Assembly (NCBI GenBank): GCA_004299545.1
Contig: SCRB01000971.1
Location: 1-9,767 of the forward strand
Origin: Rhizobiaceae bacterium
Lineage (GTDB): Bacteria > Pseudomonadota > Alphaproteobacteria > Rhizobiales > Rhizobiaceae
Reading direction: 5' to 3'
DNA: 9,767 nucleotides
The translations under genes were made by a program, and so were the position numbers. The notes under the pieces are model-generated. The model saw nothing but the letters and a program-made list of their open reading frames with translations, was not told the DNA's origin and searched no databases. Shown here in pieces: positions 1-5,894 of this stretch (position 1 is its first letter; each line of letters begins with the position of its first letter).

Positions 1-37
1 CTCAACGGGGCCGAAGGATTTCGATAGCCCCGTTGAG
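1..37. repeat. Perfect 11-bp inverted repeat at the left edge
   Basis: The arms are CTCAACGGGGC (1-11) and GCCCCGTTGAG (27-37), exact reverse complements with a 15-nt spacer. Inside the spacer CGAA (12-15) can pair with TTCG (20-23). The structure lies in the open ATPase frame, immediately before an in-frame GTG at 38. The repeat may continue to the left, outside the window. It could be a coding coincidence, an RNA stem-loop or an operator. The sequence alone does not decide. Confidence 0.6.
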
Positions 38-1495
38 GTGCTGCGCAACATCGATATTGCCGTTACGGCCGGCAAGGTGAGCGCCATCATCGGTGAAAAC
101 GGCGCCGGTAAATCCACTTTGATGAAACTGCTCGCCGGCCATCTCCAGCCGACGCGCGGCGAAATCCTGATCGATGGCGACCCTGTCGTCTTCTCCGGGC
201 CGGTCGATGCCGAGGAGCGCGGGATCGTGCTGGTGCATCAGGAAATCCTGCTGGCTCCCGACCTGACCGTCGCCCAGAACATCTATCTCGGGCGTGAAAT
301 CGAGCGCAGAGGCGTTCTCGATGACCGCGCCATGAACGAAGGCGCACGAAAGGCGGTCCGGGGGCTCGGCGCCGATATCGACCCTCGCGTCGTCGTCGGG
401 CGGCTTTCCATCGCGCAGCGCCAGCTTGTCCAGATCGCGCGGGCGCTTCTTGTCCCGCACCGCGTCGTCATTTTCGACGAGCCGACCGCTTCCCTCACGC
501 CTGTCGAGACCGAGGCGCTGCTCGGCGTCATCGCGGAAATCCGCAAGTCGGGCGTCGCCGTGCTCTATATCTCGCACCGCCTGCCGGAGGTGAAGGCGAT
601 CGCCGATACCGTTACCGTGCTGCGCGACGGCAATCTGGTTGCGACGCGTCCGGCGAGCGAGCTTGAACCGGTCGATATGGCGCGCCTGATGGTCGGCCGC
701 GACGTTTCCAAGCTCTATCCCGACCGCAACACCGCCGCGGCACATGATCCTGTCCTTCAGGTGGAGGATTTTACCGTTCCCGGCTTCGCGGAGAACGCTT
801 CCTTCAGGCTCGGCAAGGGTGAGATCCTCGGCTTTGCCGGCCTGGTCGGCACCGGGCGCACGGAGCTTCTGGAGGGCGTTGTCGGCCTGAGAAGCGGGCA
901 CGGTCGCGTGAGGCTTTCCGGACAGCCGGTTCACTTCGCCAATGTGCATGAAAGCATGCAGGCCGGCATCGTTTATCTGAGCGAGGACCGCAAGGGGAAG
1001 GGCCTGCTTTTGCAGCAGGACCTGACCGTCAATCTCACGCTCGCCTCGCTTCGCCGCTTCGCGCGCGGTATCCTCATCGATCGTGGCAGGGAGCGAGCAG
1101 CGCTCGACACGGCCATCAGGGAATTCGATATCCGCGCCGGCCGCAAGGAGATGCTGGCCGGACAGCTTTCAGGCGGTAACCAGCAGAAACTGCTGCTCGC
1201 CAAGATGATGATGCTCGAGCCGGAAATCGTCGTTATCGACGAGCCGACACGCGGCATCGACATCGGCACCAAGGAACAGATCTACAAATTCATCGCGGCT
1301 CTTGCGGAGAGCGGCAAGGCGGTGATCGTCATTTCCTCCGAGATGCCGGAACTGATCGGCATATGCGACCGCATCCTCGTCATGCGATCCGGACGGATCG
1401 TCGGGGAGGTCGCCGGCGAACACATGACGGAGAACGAGATCGTCGTTCTCGCCACCGGCGCCACGTCCCGGGAGGCCGCCCTCGTGGCGGAGTGA
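1..1495 (+). CDS. Sugar ABC transporter ATP-binding protein (two-NBD, RbsA/MglA/XylG type), 5' partial
   Basis: This is the energy-coupling subunit of a CUT2-type sugar importer. It hydrolyses ATP at the inner face of the membrane for the permease encoded next. Two fused nucleotide-binding domains are visible. The first has Walker A GENGAGKST at about 92-118, the degenerate signature LSIAQ at about 404-418, and Walker B VVIFDEPTASL. The second has the degenerate P-loop GLVGTGRTEL, a good LSGGNQQK signature and Walker B VVIDEPTRGID. The asymmetry (weak signature in the first domain, weak P-loop in the second) is normal for this family. The frame stays open to position 2 (residues STGPKDFDSPVE before the GTG at 38). 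A protein starting at 38 would lack the first beta strand before the P-loop, so the true start is probably upstream of the window. At least 497 residues are present, close to the usual 500-520. The substrate cannot be read from the ATPase. Confidence 0.95.
   Translation, partial: STGPKDFDSPVEVLRNIDIAVTAGKVSAIIGENGAGKSTLMKLLAGHLQPTRGEILIDGDPVVFSGPVDAEERGIVLVHQEILLAPDLTVAQNIYLGREIERRGVLDDRAMNEGARKAVRGLGADIDPRVVVGRLSIAQRQLVQIARALLVPHRVVIFDEPTASLTPVETEALLGVIAEIRKSGVAVLYISHRLPEVKAIADTVTVLRDGNLVATRPASELEPVDMARLMVGRDVSKLYPDRNTAAAHDPVLQVEDFTVPGFAENASFRLGKGEILGFAGLVGTGRTELLEGVVGLRSGHGRVRLSGQPVHFANVHESMQAGIVYLSEDRKGKGLLLQQDLTVNLTLASLRRFARGILIDRGRERAALDTAIREFDIRAGRKEMLAGQLSGGNQQKLLLAKMMMLEPEIVVIDEPTRGIDIGTKEQIYKFIAALAESGKAVIVISSEMPELIGICDRILVMRSGRIVGEVAGEHMTENEIVVLATGATSREAALVAE
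1489..1492 (+). promoter_or_regulatory. Ribosome binding site of the permease gene
   Basis: GGAG lies 5 nt before the ATG at 1498 and runs up to the ATPase stop codon (1493-1495). It supports 1498 as the permease start, rather than the longer open frame that begins at 1363 inside the ATPase gene. The layout suggests translational coupling of the two genes. Confidence 0.75.
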
Positions 1496-1497
1496 AC

Positions 1498-2502
1498 ATG
1501 ACCGATCTCGTGGCCAGCGGCACCAGGACCCGCCGCTCCTGGAAGGATATCGACCTGAGAGCGGTGGCGCCGTTCGTGGCGCTGCTCCTGCTCTTGGTGC
1601 TCGGCACTTTCTCCAGCCCCAATTTCCTTTCGATCGACAACCTCCTGAACGTTCTGACGCGCAGCGCCTTCATCTCCATCATCGCCGTCGGCGCGACCTT
1701 CGTCATTTCGGCCGGCGGCCTGGACCTTTCCGTCGGCTCCATGGTCGCCTTCGTGGCAAGCCTCATGATTATGTTCATGAACAGCGGCCTGATCGCCGAC
1801 CCGGCACTGATGCTGGTTGCGGCGATGGCTCTCGCCGTCCTGCTCGGCATCGCCTGCGGCTGGGCCAACGGCCTCGTCACCACCGTCGGTCGCATCGAGC
1901 CCTTCATCGCAACGCTCGGCACGATGGGCATTTTTCGCGGCCTCACCACATGGCTGTCGCAGGGCGGGGCCATCACGCTACGCTCCTCCGACCTGCAAAA
2001 CCTTTACCGCCCGGCCTATTTCGGCTCCGTTCTCGATATTCCGGTCCCTGTCATCGTAATCCTTGCAACGGCGATCATCGGGGCCTTCCTGCTCTACCGG
2101 ACCCGTTACGGACGCCATGTCATCGCCGTGGGCTCGAACGAGGACGTGGCGCGCTATTCCGGCATTCCGGTCAACCGGGTGCGGACCATCACCTACATTA
2201 TCCAGGGCATCTGCGTCGCCGTCGCGGTGCTGCTCTACGTGCCGCGCCTCGGCTCGACATCGGCCACCACCGGCACGCTCTGGGAATTGCAAGCGATCAC
2301 GGCTGTCGTCGTCGGCGGCACCGCGCTCAGGGGAGGAGTCGGGCGCATCTGGGGCTCCATCTGCGGCGCCTTCATCCTCGAAATCGTCGGCAATATCATG
2401 TTGCTTTCGAATTTCATCAGCGAATATCTGATCGGCGCGATCCAGGGCGCGATCATCATCATCGCCATGCTCGTGCAGCTTTTCCTCATGCGCCGGCAAT
2501 GA
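1498..2502 (+). CDS. Sugar ABC transporter permease (RbsC family, BPD_transp_2)
   Basis: A 334-residue integral inner-membrane protein that forms the transport channel with the neighbouring ATPase and receives ligand from the periplasmic protein encoded downstream. A short cytoplasmic N-terminus rich in Arg and Lys (about 1-22) is followed by a series of hydrophobic segments. The first is at about 24-38; others are near 58-72, 82-97, 104-128, 184-200, 230-248, 264-275, 284-305 and 310-331. Family hallmarks are GGLDLSVGS at 73-81, the cytoplasmic loop GRHVIAVGSNEDVARYSGI at about 205-223, and AVVVGGTALRGGVGRIWGS near 269-287. Length fits the family (about 310-350). The start at 1498 is 2 nt after the ATPase stop and has a GGAG Shine-Dalgarno. 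An upstream extension would overlap conserved ATPase sequence. The substrate class is a monosaccharide or polyol by family; the exact ligand is unknown. Confidence 0.96.
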   Translation: MTDLVASGTRTRRSWKDIDLRAVAPFVALLLLLVLGTFSSPNFLSIDNLLNVLTRSAFISIIAVGATFVISAGGLDLSVGSMVAFVASLMIMFMNSGLIADPALMLVAAMALAVLLGIACGWANGLVTTVGRIEPFIATLGTMGIFRGLTTWLSQGGAITLRSSDLQNLYRPAYFGSVLDIPVPVIVILATAIIGAFLLYRTRYGRHVIAVGSNEDVARYSGIPVNRVRTITYIIQGICVAVAVLLYVPRLGSTSATTGTLWELQAITAVVVGGTALRGGVGRIWGSICGAFILEIVGNIMLLSNFISEYLIGAIQGAIIIIAMLVQLFLMRRQ

Positions 2503-2518
2503 ACGTGGAGCGACTTCC

Positions 2519-2558
2519 TCGTCCGGGTAAACTGGGGGCCCGGCCGAGAACCGGACGA
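2519..2558 (+). other. Intercistronic inverted repeat (possible mRNA stem-loop) between permease and binding-protein genes
   Basis: TCGTCCGG (2519-2526) and CCGGACGA (2551-2558) are exact reverse complements separated by 24 nt. An alternative smaller pairing is CCGAG (2544-2548) with CTCGG (2562-2566). No T-tract follows, so it does not look like a terminator. It lies in the only sizeable gap of the transporter operon, just ahead of the binding-protein ribosome site. A role in mRNA stability or differential expression is inference. Confidence 0.55.
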
Positions 2559-2572
2559 AACCTCGGGAACAT

Positions 2573-2578
2573 AAGGGA
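2573..2578 (+). promoter_or_regulatory. Ribosome binding site of the substrate-binding protein gene
   Basis: AAGGGA lies 7 nt before the ATG at 2586. This fixes the start at 2586 although the frame is open far upstream (to 1950) and several further in-frame ATGs follow at codons 6, 8, 12, 16 and 21. Starting here gives a normal signal peptide with its basic N-terminus. Confidence 0.85.
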
Positions 2579-2585
2579 GAAGAGA

Positions 2586-3548
2586 ATGCGAAGACTGTTG
2601 ATGGGTATGGCAGTCGCCATGACTGCCTTAATGGGGACTGCCCTGATGGGCACCGCCCATGCCGCCGACAAGAAGGTGACGATCGGGGTTTCCATTCCAG
2701 CGGCCGATCATGGCTGGACCGCCGGCGTGGTCTATCATGCAAACCGCGTCGCAAAGCTCCTGATGGCGGAGCATCCGGGCCTGAACGTCATCGTCAAGAC
2801 CTCGCCGGACGCCGCCAGCCAGGCCAATGCGCTCGAAGACCTGACGACGCAGGGCATTAACGCGCTTGTCATCCTGCCGTCCAACCCCGACCCGCTGGTC
2901 AATGCGATCAAGCAGGTGAAGAGCAAAAACATCTTCGTCACGCTGGTTGATCGCGCACCGTCCAACAACGACAATTCCGTGCGCGACCTCTATGTCGCGG
3001 GCAACAATCCGGCACTCGGCGCCGTTGCCGGCGAATACATCAAGAAGCATACGCCGGATGCTCAGGTCGTGGTCATCCGCGGCCTGCCCATTCCGATCGA
3101 CCAGCAGCGCCAGGACGGCTTCGACAACGCCATCAAGGGTTCGAACGTCAAGGTGCTGGAGAAACAGTTCGGCAACTGGAACCGTGACGACGCCTTCAAG
3201 GTGATGCAGGACTACCTGACCAAATATCCGAAGATCGATGTCGTCTGGTGCCAGGACGACGACATGGCGGTGGGCGTGCTGCAGGCGATCCAGCAGGCCA
3301 AGCGAACCGACATCCAGTATGTCATCGCCGGGGCCGGCTCGAAGGACATGGTCAAGAAGGTCATGGACGGCGACAAGCTGATCCCTGTCGACGTTCTCTA
3401 TCCGCCGGCAATGATCGGCACGGCGATGGAACTGACGGCGGCGAATTTCTACGATCAGGTCCCCGTGCGCGGCACCTACATCATGGATGCGACGCTGATC
3501 ACCAAGGAGAACGCGAAGGAATTCTACTTCCCGGATTCGCCGTTCTGA
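2586..3548 (+). CDS. Periplasmic sugar-binding protein of an ABC importer (RbsB/Peripla_BP_4 family)
   Basis: A 320-residue secreted protein that should capture a sugar or polyol in the periplasm and deliver it to the upstream permease and ATPase. The Sec signal peptide is clear: MRR, a Met/Ala/Leu-rich core, and AHA as the likely signal-peptidase I site (about residues 24-26). The mature protein begins near KKVTIGVSIPAADHGW. Type I periplasmic-binding-fold features follow: ALVILPSNPDPL (about 93-104), the LVDR strand end (120-123, equivalent to the D-R pair of RbsB), VIRGLP (164-168), FGNWNRDDAF (195-204), and WCQDDDMAVG (221-230, equivalent to FAQNDEMALG of RbsB). The usual GFDG motif is replaced by GAGSKD at 249-254, so the ligand set differs from ribose. 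Binding-protein genes often come first in such operons; here it is last. A strong terminator follows 24 nt after the stop. The ligand is not assigned. Confidence 0.93.
   Translation: MRRLLMGMAVAMTALMGTALMGTAHAADKKVTIGVSIPAADHGWTAGVVYHANRVAKLLMAEHPGLNVIVKTSPDAASQANALEDLTTQGINALVILPSNPDPLVNAIKQVKSKNIFVTLVDRAPSNNDNSVRDLYVAGNNPALGAVAGEYIKKHTPDAQVVVIRGLPIPIDQQRQDGFDNAIKGSNVKVLEKQFGNWNRDDAFKVMQDYLTKYPKIDVVWCQDDDMAVGVLQAIQQAKRTDIQYVIAGAGSKDMVKKVMDGDKLIPVDVLYPPAMIGTAMELTAANFYDQVPVRGTYIMDATLITKENAKEFYFPDSPF
2622..2651 (+). repeat. Imperfect 15-bp tandem duplication in the signal-peptide coding region
   Basis: Units 2622-2636 and 2637-2651 match at 12 of 15 positions and each encodes TALMG (residues 13-17 and 18-22). 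A partial third unit (Thr-Ala) follows. It lengthens the hydrophobic core of the signal peptide by five residues. The two leucine codons differ (TTA versus CTG), so this is not a very recent exact duplication. Confidence 0.7.
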
Positions 3549-3572
3549 TCGATTTTCCGGATTGATCTTTTG

Positions 3573-3596
3573 GGGGCGCTCCGGCGCCCCTGTTTT
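3573..3596 (+). terminator. Rho-independent terminator of the ABC transporter operon
   Basis: A 7-bp perfect GC-rich stem GGGGCGC (3573-3579) / GCGCCCC (3584-3590) has the tetraloop TCCG and is followed by TGTTTT. It sits 24 nt after the binding-protein stop. The T-rich side is on the + strand only; reading the minus strand there is no T-tract after the stem. It is therefore best assigned to the transporter operon. Confidence 0.85.
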
Positions 3597-3608
3597 CATG
3601 CAGCGATC

Positions 3609-3645
3609 AAGGGCGGCGATGTATCCTTCGAGGCTCGCCCTTTTT
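3609..3645. terminator. Second hairpin at the convergent operon ends (possible back-up or bidirectional terminator)
   Basis: AAGGGCG (3609-3615) and CGCCCTT (3636-3642) are exact reverse complements with a 20-nt spacer, and on the + strand the run TTTTT (3641-3645) completes the pattern. It touches the lpdA stop codon (3645-3647). On the minus strand the stem is followed by GATCG rather than a T-run, so termination of lpdA here would be weak by the intrinsic rule. The long spacer lowers confidence. Confidence 0.45.
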
Positions 3646-5051
3646 CACATATGGATCGGCTTGAAGAAGGTGGCGAGCGCCGCTTCCTTCACGGCCTCCG
3701 ACATGGTCGGATGCGCATGGCAGGTACGCGCCAGATCCTCGGACGAGCCGCCGAACTCCATCAGAACGGCCGCCTCGTGGATCATCTCGCCAGCGCCGAA
3801 GCCGAGAATATGGACACCGAGTACGCGGTCCGTTGTCTTGTCGGCGAGGATCTTCACGAAGCCGTCCGTATGCAGCATGGCGCGCGCGCGGCCATTGGCG
3901 GTGAAAGGGAACTTGCCGGCCTTGTAGTCGATGCCGGCCTTTTTCAGTTCCTCTTCCGTCTTGCCGACCGAGGCGACTTCGGGGCTGGTGTAGACGACGC
4001 TCGGGATCACCTCGTAATTCACGTGGCCTGCCTGGCCGGCAAGGATTTCGGCAAGGGCGACGCCCTCATCCTCGCCCTTATGCGCCAGCATCGGCCCCCG
4101 GATCACATCGCCTATGGCATAGATGCCCGGCGCGCTCGTCTGGAAATGCCCATCCACTTCGACGCGGCCGCGGTCGTCGAGCTTGATGTCGGCATCGGCA
4201 AGACCGAGCCTGTCGGTATAGGCCCTGCGGCCCGTCGCGACCAGCACGACATCGGCATCGATCGTCTGGCTATCGCCACCCGCAACCGGCTCGAACGTGA
4301 CGCTTGCCCCCTTCTTCGTCTTTTCGACACCCGTCACCTTGGCGCCGAGCTTGAAGTCGAGGCCCTGCTTGGCGAGCAGGCGCTGCATCTGTTTAGCCAC
4401 CTCGCCGTCCATGCCGCCGAGGATCGTGTCGAGATATTCGACCACCGTGACCTTGGCGCCCAGACGCGCCCACACCGAGCCGAGTTCGAGCCCGATGACG
4501 CCGCCGCCCACCACGACCATGGTGGCCGGCACCTTGGCGAGGCTGAGCGCGCCGGTGGAGGAGACGATCACCTTCTCGTCGAAATCGACCTTGACGCCAG
4601 GGATGCCGGCAACGTCCGATCCGGTCGCGATGACGATATTCTTCGCCTCGACCTCGGTTGCCTTGCCGTCTTCGCCCGTCACCGAAACCTTGCCGGCGGA
4701 AACGATCTTCGCCGTGCCGCGGAAGGTGTCGATCTTGTTTTTCTTGAACAGGAATTCGACGCCCTTGACGTTCGCCTCGACGGTCTTGTCCTTGTGGGTC
4801 AGCATCACCTTCAGATCGAGCTTGGGCTTGCCGACAGAGACGCCGAGTGCGGGAAGGGCATGTTCCGCTTCCGCGAACATCTCGCTGGCATGGAGCAGGG
4901 CCTTTGAAGGAATGCAGCCGATGTTGAGACAGGTGCCGCCAAAGGTCGCCATCTTCTCGACCACCGCCGTCCTCAGGCCAAGCTGCGCCGCCTTGATGGC
5001 GCAGACGTAGCCCGCCGGCCCGGTTCCGATCACAACGACGTCATAAGCCAT
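3645..5051 (-). CDS. lpdA: Dihydrolipoyl dehydrogenase (E3 of the 2-oxoglutarate dehydrogenase complex)
   Basis: A 468-residue cytoplasmic FAD flavoprotein that reoxidises the dihydrolipoyl groups of the E2 subunit and passes electrons to NAD+. All class I disulfide oxidoreductase elements are present. These are the FAD-binding GTGPAG near residue 9, the redox-active disulfide in GGTCLNIGCIPSK (Cys41 and Cys46), the NAD-binding GGGVIG (182-187), the second FAD motif ending in YAIGD (311-315), and the C-terminal HAHPTMSE with catalytic His447 and Glu452. Length is typical (465-475). The start ATG has AAGG 8 nt upstream (5060-5063 complement). It lies 20 nt after the SDR gene and is last in sucA-sucB-SDR-lpdA, so it probably serves the 2-oxoglutarate complex. 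Rhizobia usually carry further lpd copies for pyruvate or branched-chain complexes; whether this one is shared cannot be seen. Confidence 0.98.
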   Translation of the reverse strand: MAYDVVVIGTGPAGYVCAIKAAQLGLRTAVVEKMATFGGTCLNIGCIPSKALLHASEMFAEAEHALPALGVSVGKPKLDLKVMLTHKDKTVEANVKGVEFLFKKNKIDTFRGTAKIVSAGKVSVTGEDGKATEVEAKNIVIATGSDVAGIPGVKVDFDEKVIVSSTGALSLAKVPATMVVVGGGVIGLELGSVWARLGAKVTVVEYLDTILGGMDGEVAKQMQRLLAKQGLDFKLGAKVTGVEKTKKGASVTFEPVAGGDSQTIDADVVLVATGRRAYTDRLGLADADIKLDDRGRVEVDGHFQTSAPGIYAIGDVIRGPMLAHKGEDEGVALAEILAGQAGHVNYEVIPSVVYTSPEVASVGKTEEELKKAGIDYKAGKFPFTANGRARAMLHTDGFVKILADKTTDRVLGVHILGFGAGEMIHEAAVLMEFGGSSEDLARTCHAHPTMSEAVKEAALATFFKPIHM

Positions 5052-5059
5052 TTCGAATG

Positions 5060-5063
5060 CCTT
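5060..5063 (-). promoter_or_regulatory. Ribosome binding site of lpdA
   Basis: On the minus strand AAGG lies 8 nt before the lpdA ATG (5051), within the 20-nt gap after the SDR stop. It supports separate initiation at the annotated start. Confidence 0.7.
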
Positions 5064-5071
5064 TTTCGGTT

Positions 5072-5088
5072 TCAGCGGCCACCGCTGA
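5072..5088 (-). other. Small perfect hairpin at the SDR stop codon
   Basis: The arms TCAGCGG (5072-5078) and CCGCTGA (5082-5088) are exact reverse complements with a 3-nt loop. On the minus strand the 3' arm ends in the SDR stop TGA and the stem encodes part of the C-terminal SGGR. It is followed by AACCGAAAAAGG, not by a T-run, so it is not an intrinsic terminator. It might influence re-initiation at lpdA or protect the upstream mRNA end; that is inference. Confidence 0.5.
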
Positions 5089-5815
5089 CGTTAAGGAGCG
5101 ATCCGGTCGCATAGGATGCAGCATCGGATAGGAACCAGAGGATGGCGCCGGCAATTTCCTCGGGCTTGCCGGCACGACTCATGGGGATGGTGCCGGCCAG
5201 ACGGGCCACGCGATCCGGCTGTCCGCCCGAGGCATGGATCTCGGTCTCCACCATGCCCGGCCTCACCGCATTGACGCGAACACCTTCGGTCGCCACCTCG
5301 CGGGCAAGGCCGATCGTCATCGTGTCGATGGCGCCCTTCGACGCGGCGTAATCGACATAGTCGCCGGCACTGCCAAGCGTCGCCGCGACTGACGAGACAT
5401 TGACGATCACGCCGCCCTTTCCGCCATGTTTGGTGGACATGCGCTTAACCGCCTCGCGCGCGCAAAGAAAGGAGCCGACGATATTGACCCGCATCATCCG
5501 TTCGAGGCGTTCGACGCTCATCTCGTCCACCCTCGCCTTGGCATCGATAATGCCGGCATTGTTGACGAGCGCGTCGAGCTGTCCGAAGCGCTTGTCGACC
5601 GCCTGGAACATCGCCAGCACATCCGGTTCGTTGCCGACATCGCCCCGGACGGCAAAGGCTTCGCCACCGGCCGCCTCGATCCCTGCAATGACCTTCTGCG
5701 CCGCCACTTCATTCGACGCATAGTTCACCGCAACCTTGTATCCTGCCTTCGCCGCGAGAAGGCACGTCGCCGCGCCGATCCCTCGCGAACCGCCTGTCAC
5801 AAGTACCGTCTTCAT
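5072..5815 (-). CDS. SDR-family NAD(P)-dependent oxidoreductase within the 2-oxoglutarate dehydrogenase operon
   Basis: A 247-residue classical short-chain dehydrogenase/reductase with one Rossmann fold and no signal peptide or membrane segment. Visible motifs are the cofactor loop TGGSRGIG (7-14), NNAG (85-88), the active-site Asn of VNIVG (111), Ser142 in NVSS, and the catalytic YAASK (Tyr156, Lys160). RPGMVETEI (185-193) and the C-terminal GSLLNVSGGR follow. Asn31 and Tyr32 after the second beta strand, with no Asp at its end, are compatible with NADP(H), but this is weak evidence. The sequence is of the broad FabG-like type, so automatic names such as 3-oxoacyl-ACP reductase or glucose dehydrogenase would not be reliable. 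It lies 79 nt after sucB and 20 nt before lpdA, so it is probably co-transcribed, but no role in the complex is known to me. The start is immediately before the first beta strand. The Shine-Dalgarno (GGGGG at 5827-5831, 11 nt upstream) is rather distant. Confidence 0.93.
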   Translation of the reverse strand: MKTVLVTGGSRGIGAATCLLAAKAGYKVAVNYASNEVAAQKVIAGIEAAGGEAFAVRGDVGNEPDVLAMFQAVDKRFGQLDALVNNAGIIDAKARVDEMSVERLERMMRVNIVGSFLCAREAVKRMSTKHGGKGGVIVNVSSVAATLGSAGDYVDYAASKGAIDTMTIGLAREVATEGVRVNAVRPGMVETEIHASGGQPDRVARLAGTIPMSRAGKPEEIAGAILWFLSDAASYATGSLLNVSGGR

Positions 5816-5839
5816 TGTCGGGCAATCCCCCGTGCGTTG

Positions 5840-5860
5840 TGCCCGCCGAAAGGGCAGGCA
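5840..5860 (-). other. Intercistronic hairpin between sucB and the SDR gene
   Basis: Read on the minus strand, TGCCTGCC (5860-5853) pairs with GGCGGGCA (5847-5840) over 8 bp with one T-G wobble and the loop CTTTC. What follows on the minus strand is CAACGCAC, without a T-run, so it is not a standard terminator for sucAB. On the + strand it is followed by TTTT, but no + strand gene would use it. It sits 24 nt upstream of the SDR start and may modulate read-through or mRNA decay. Confidence 0.55.
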
Positions 5861-5894
5861 TTTTCATGGGAAGTGCGTCATCCCCGCTTTGGAT

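Noticed and set aside
38..40. GTG at 38 as the ATPase start
   Set aside because: The frame is open to the window edge with plausible family sequence, and starting at 38 would remove the first beta strand before the P-loop. It is not fully excluded, because the hairpin lies just before it.
404..418. Degenerate ABC signature in the first NBD, and the later degenerate P-loop GLVGTGRTEL, as signs of a damaged ATPase
   Set aside because: These asymmetries are standard in two-domain sugar ATPases such as RbsA and MglA; the gene is otherwise intact.
1363..1497. Longer N-terminus for the permease in the open frame upstream of 1498
   Set aside because: The extension overlaps the conserved end of the ATPase gene and reads as Arg-rich shadow sequence. 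The ATG at 1498 has a GGAG site and is followed by a normal permease N-terminus.
1950..2585. Longer N-terminus for the binding protein in the open frame upstream of 2586
   Set aside because: It overlaps the permease in another frame and would bury the signal peptide. The AAGGGA site and signal peptide mark 2586 as the start.
2628..3599. 323-codon open frame on the minus strand opposite the binding-protein gene
   Set aside because: It has the shadow composition (Asp, Arg, His, Val rich) and no domain, and the opposite strand encodes a clear secreted binding protein.
3570..4907. 445-codon open frame on the + strand opposite lpdA
   Set aside because: It is the antisense shadow of lpdA, whose redox disulfide, FAD and NAD motifs and catalytic His-Glu are all intact on the minus strand. 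The shadow also begins inside the terminator hairpin.
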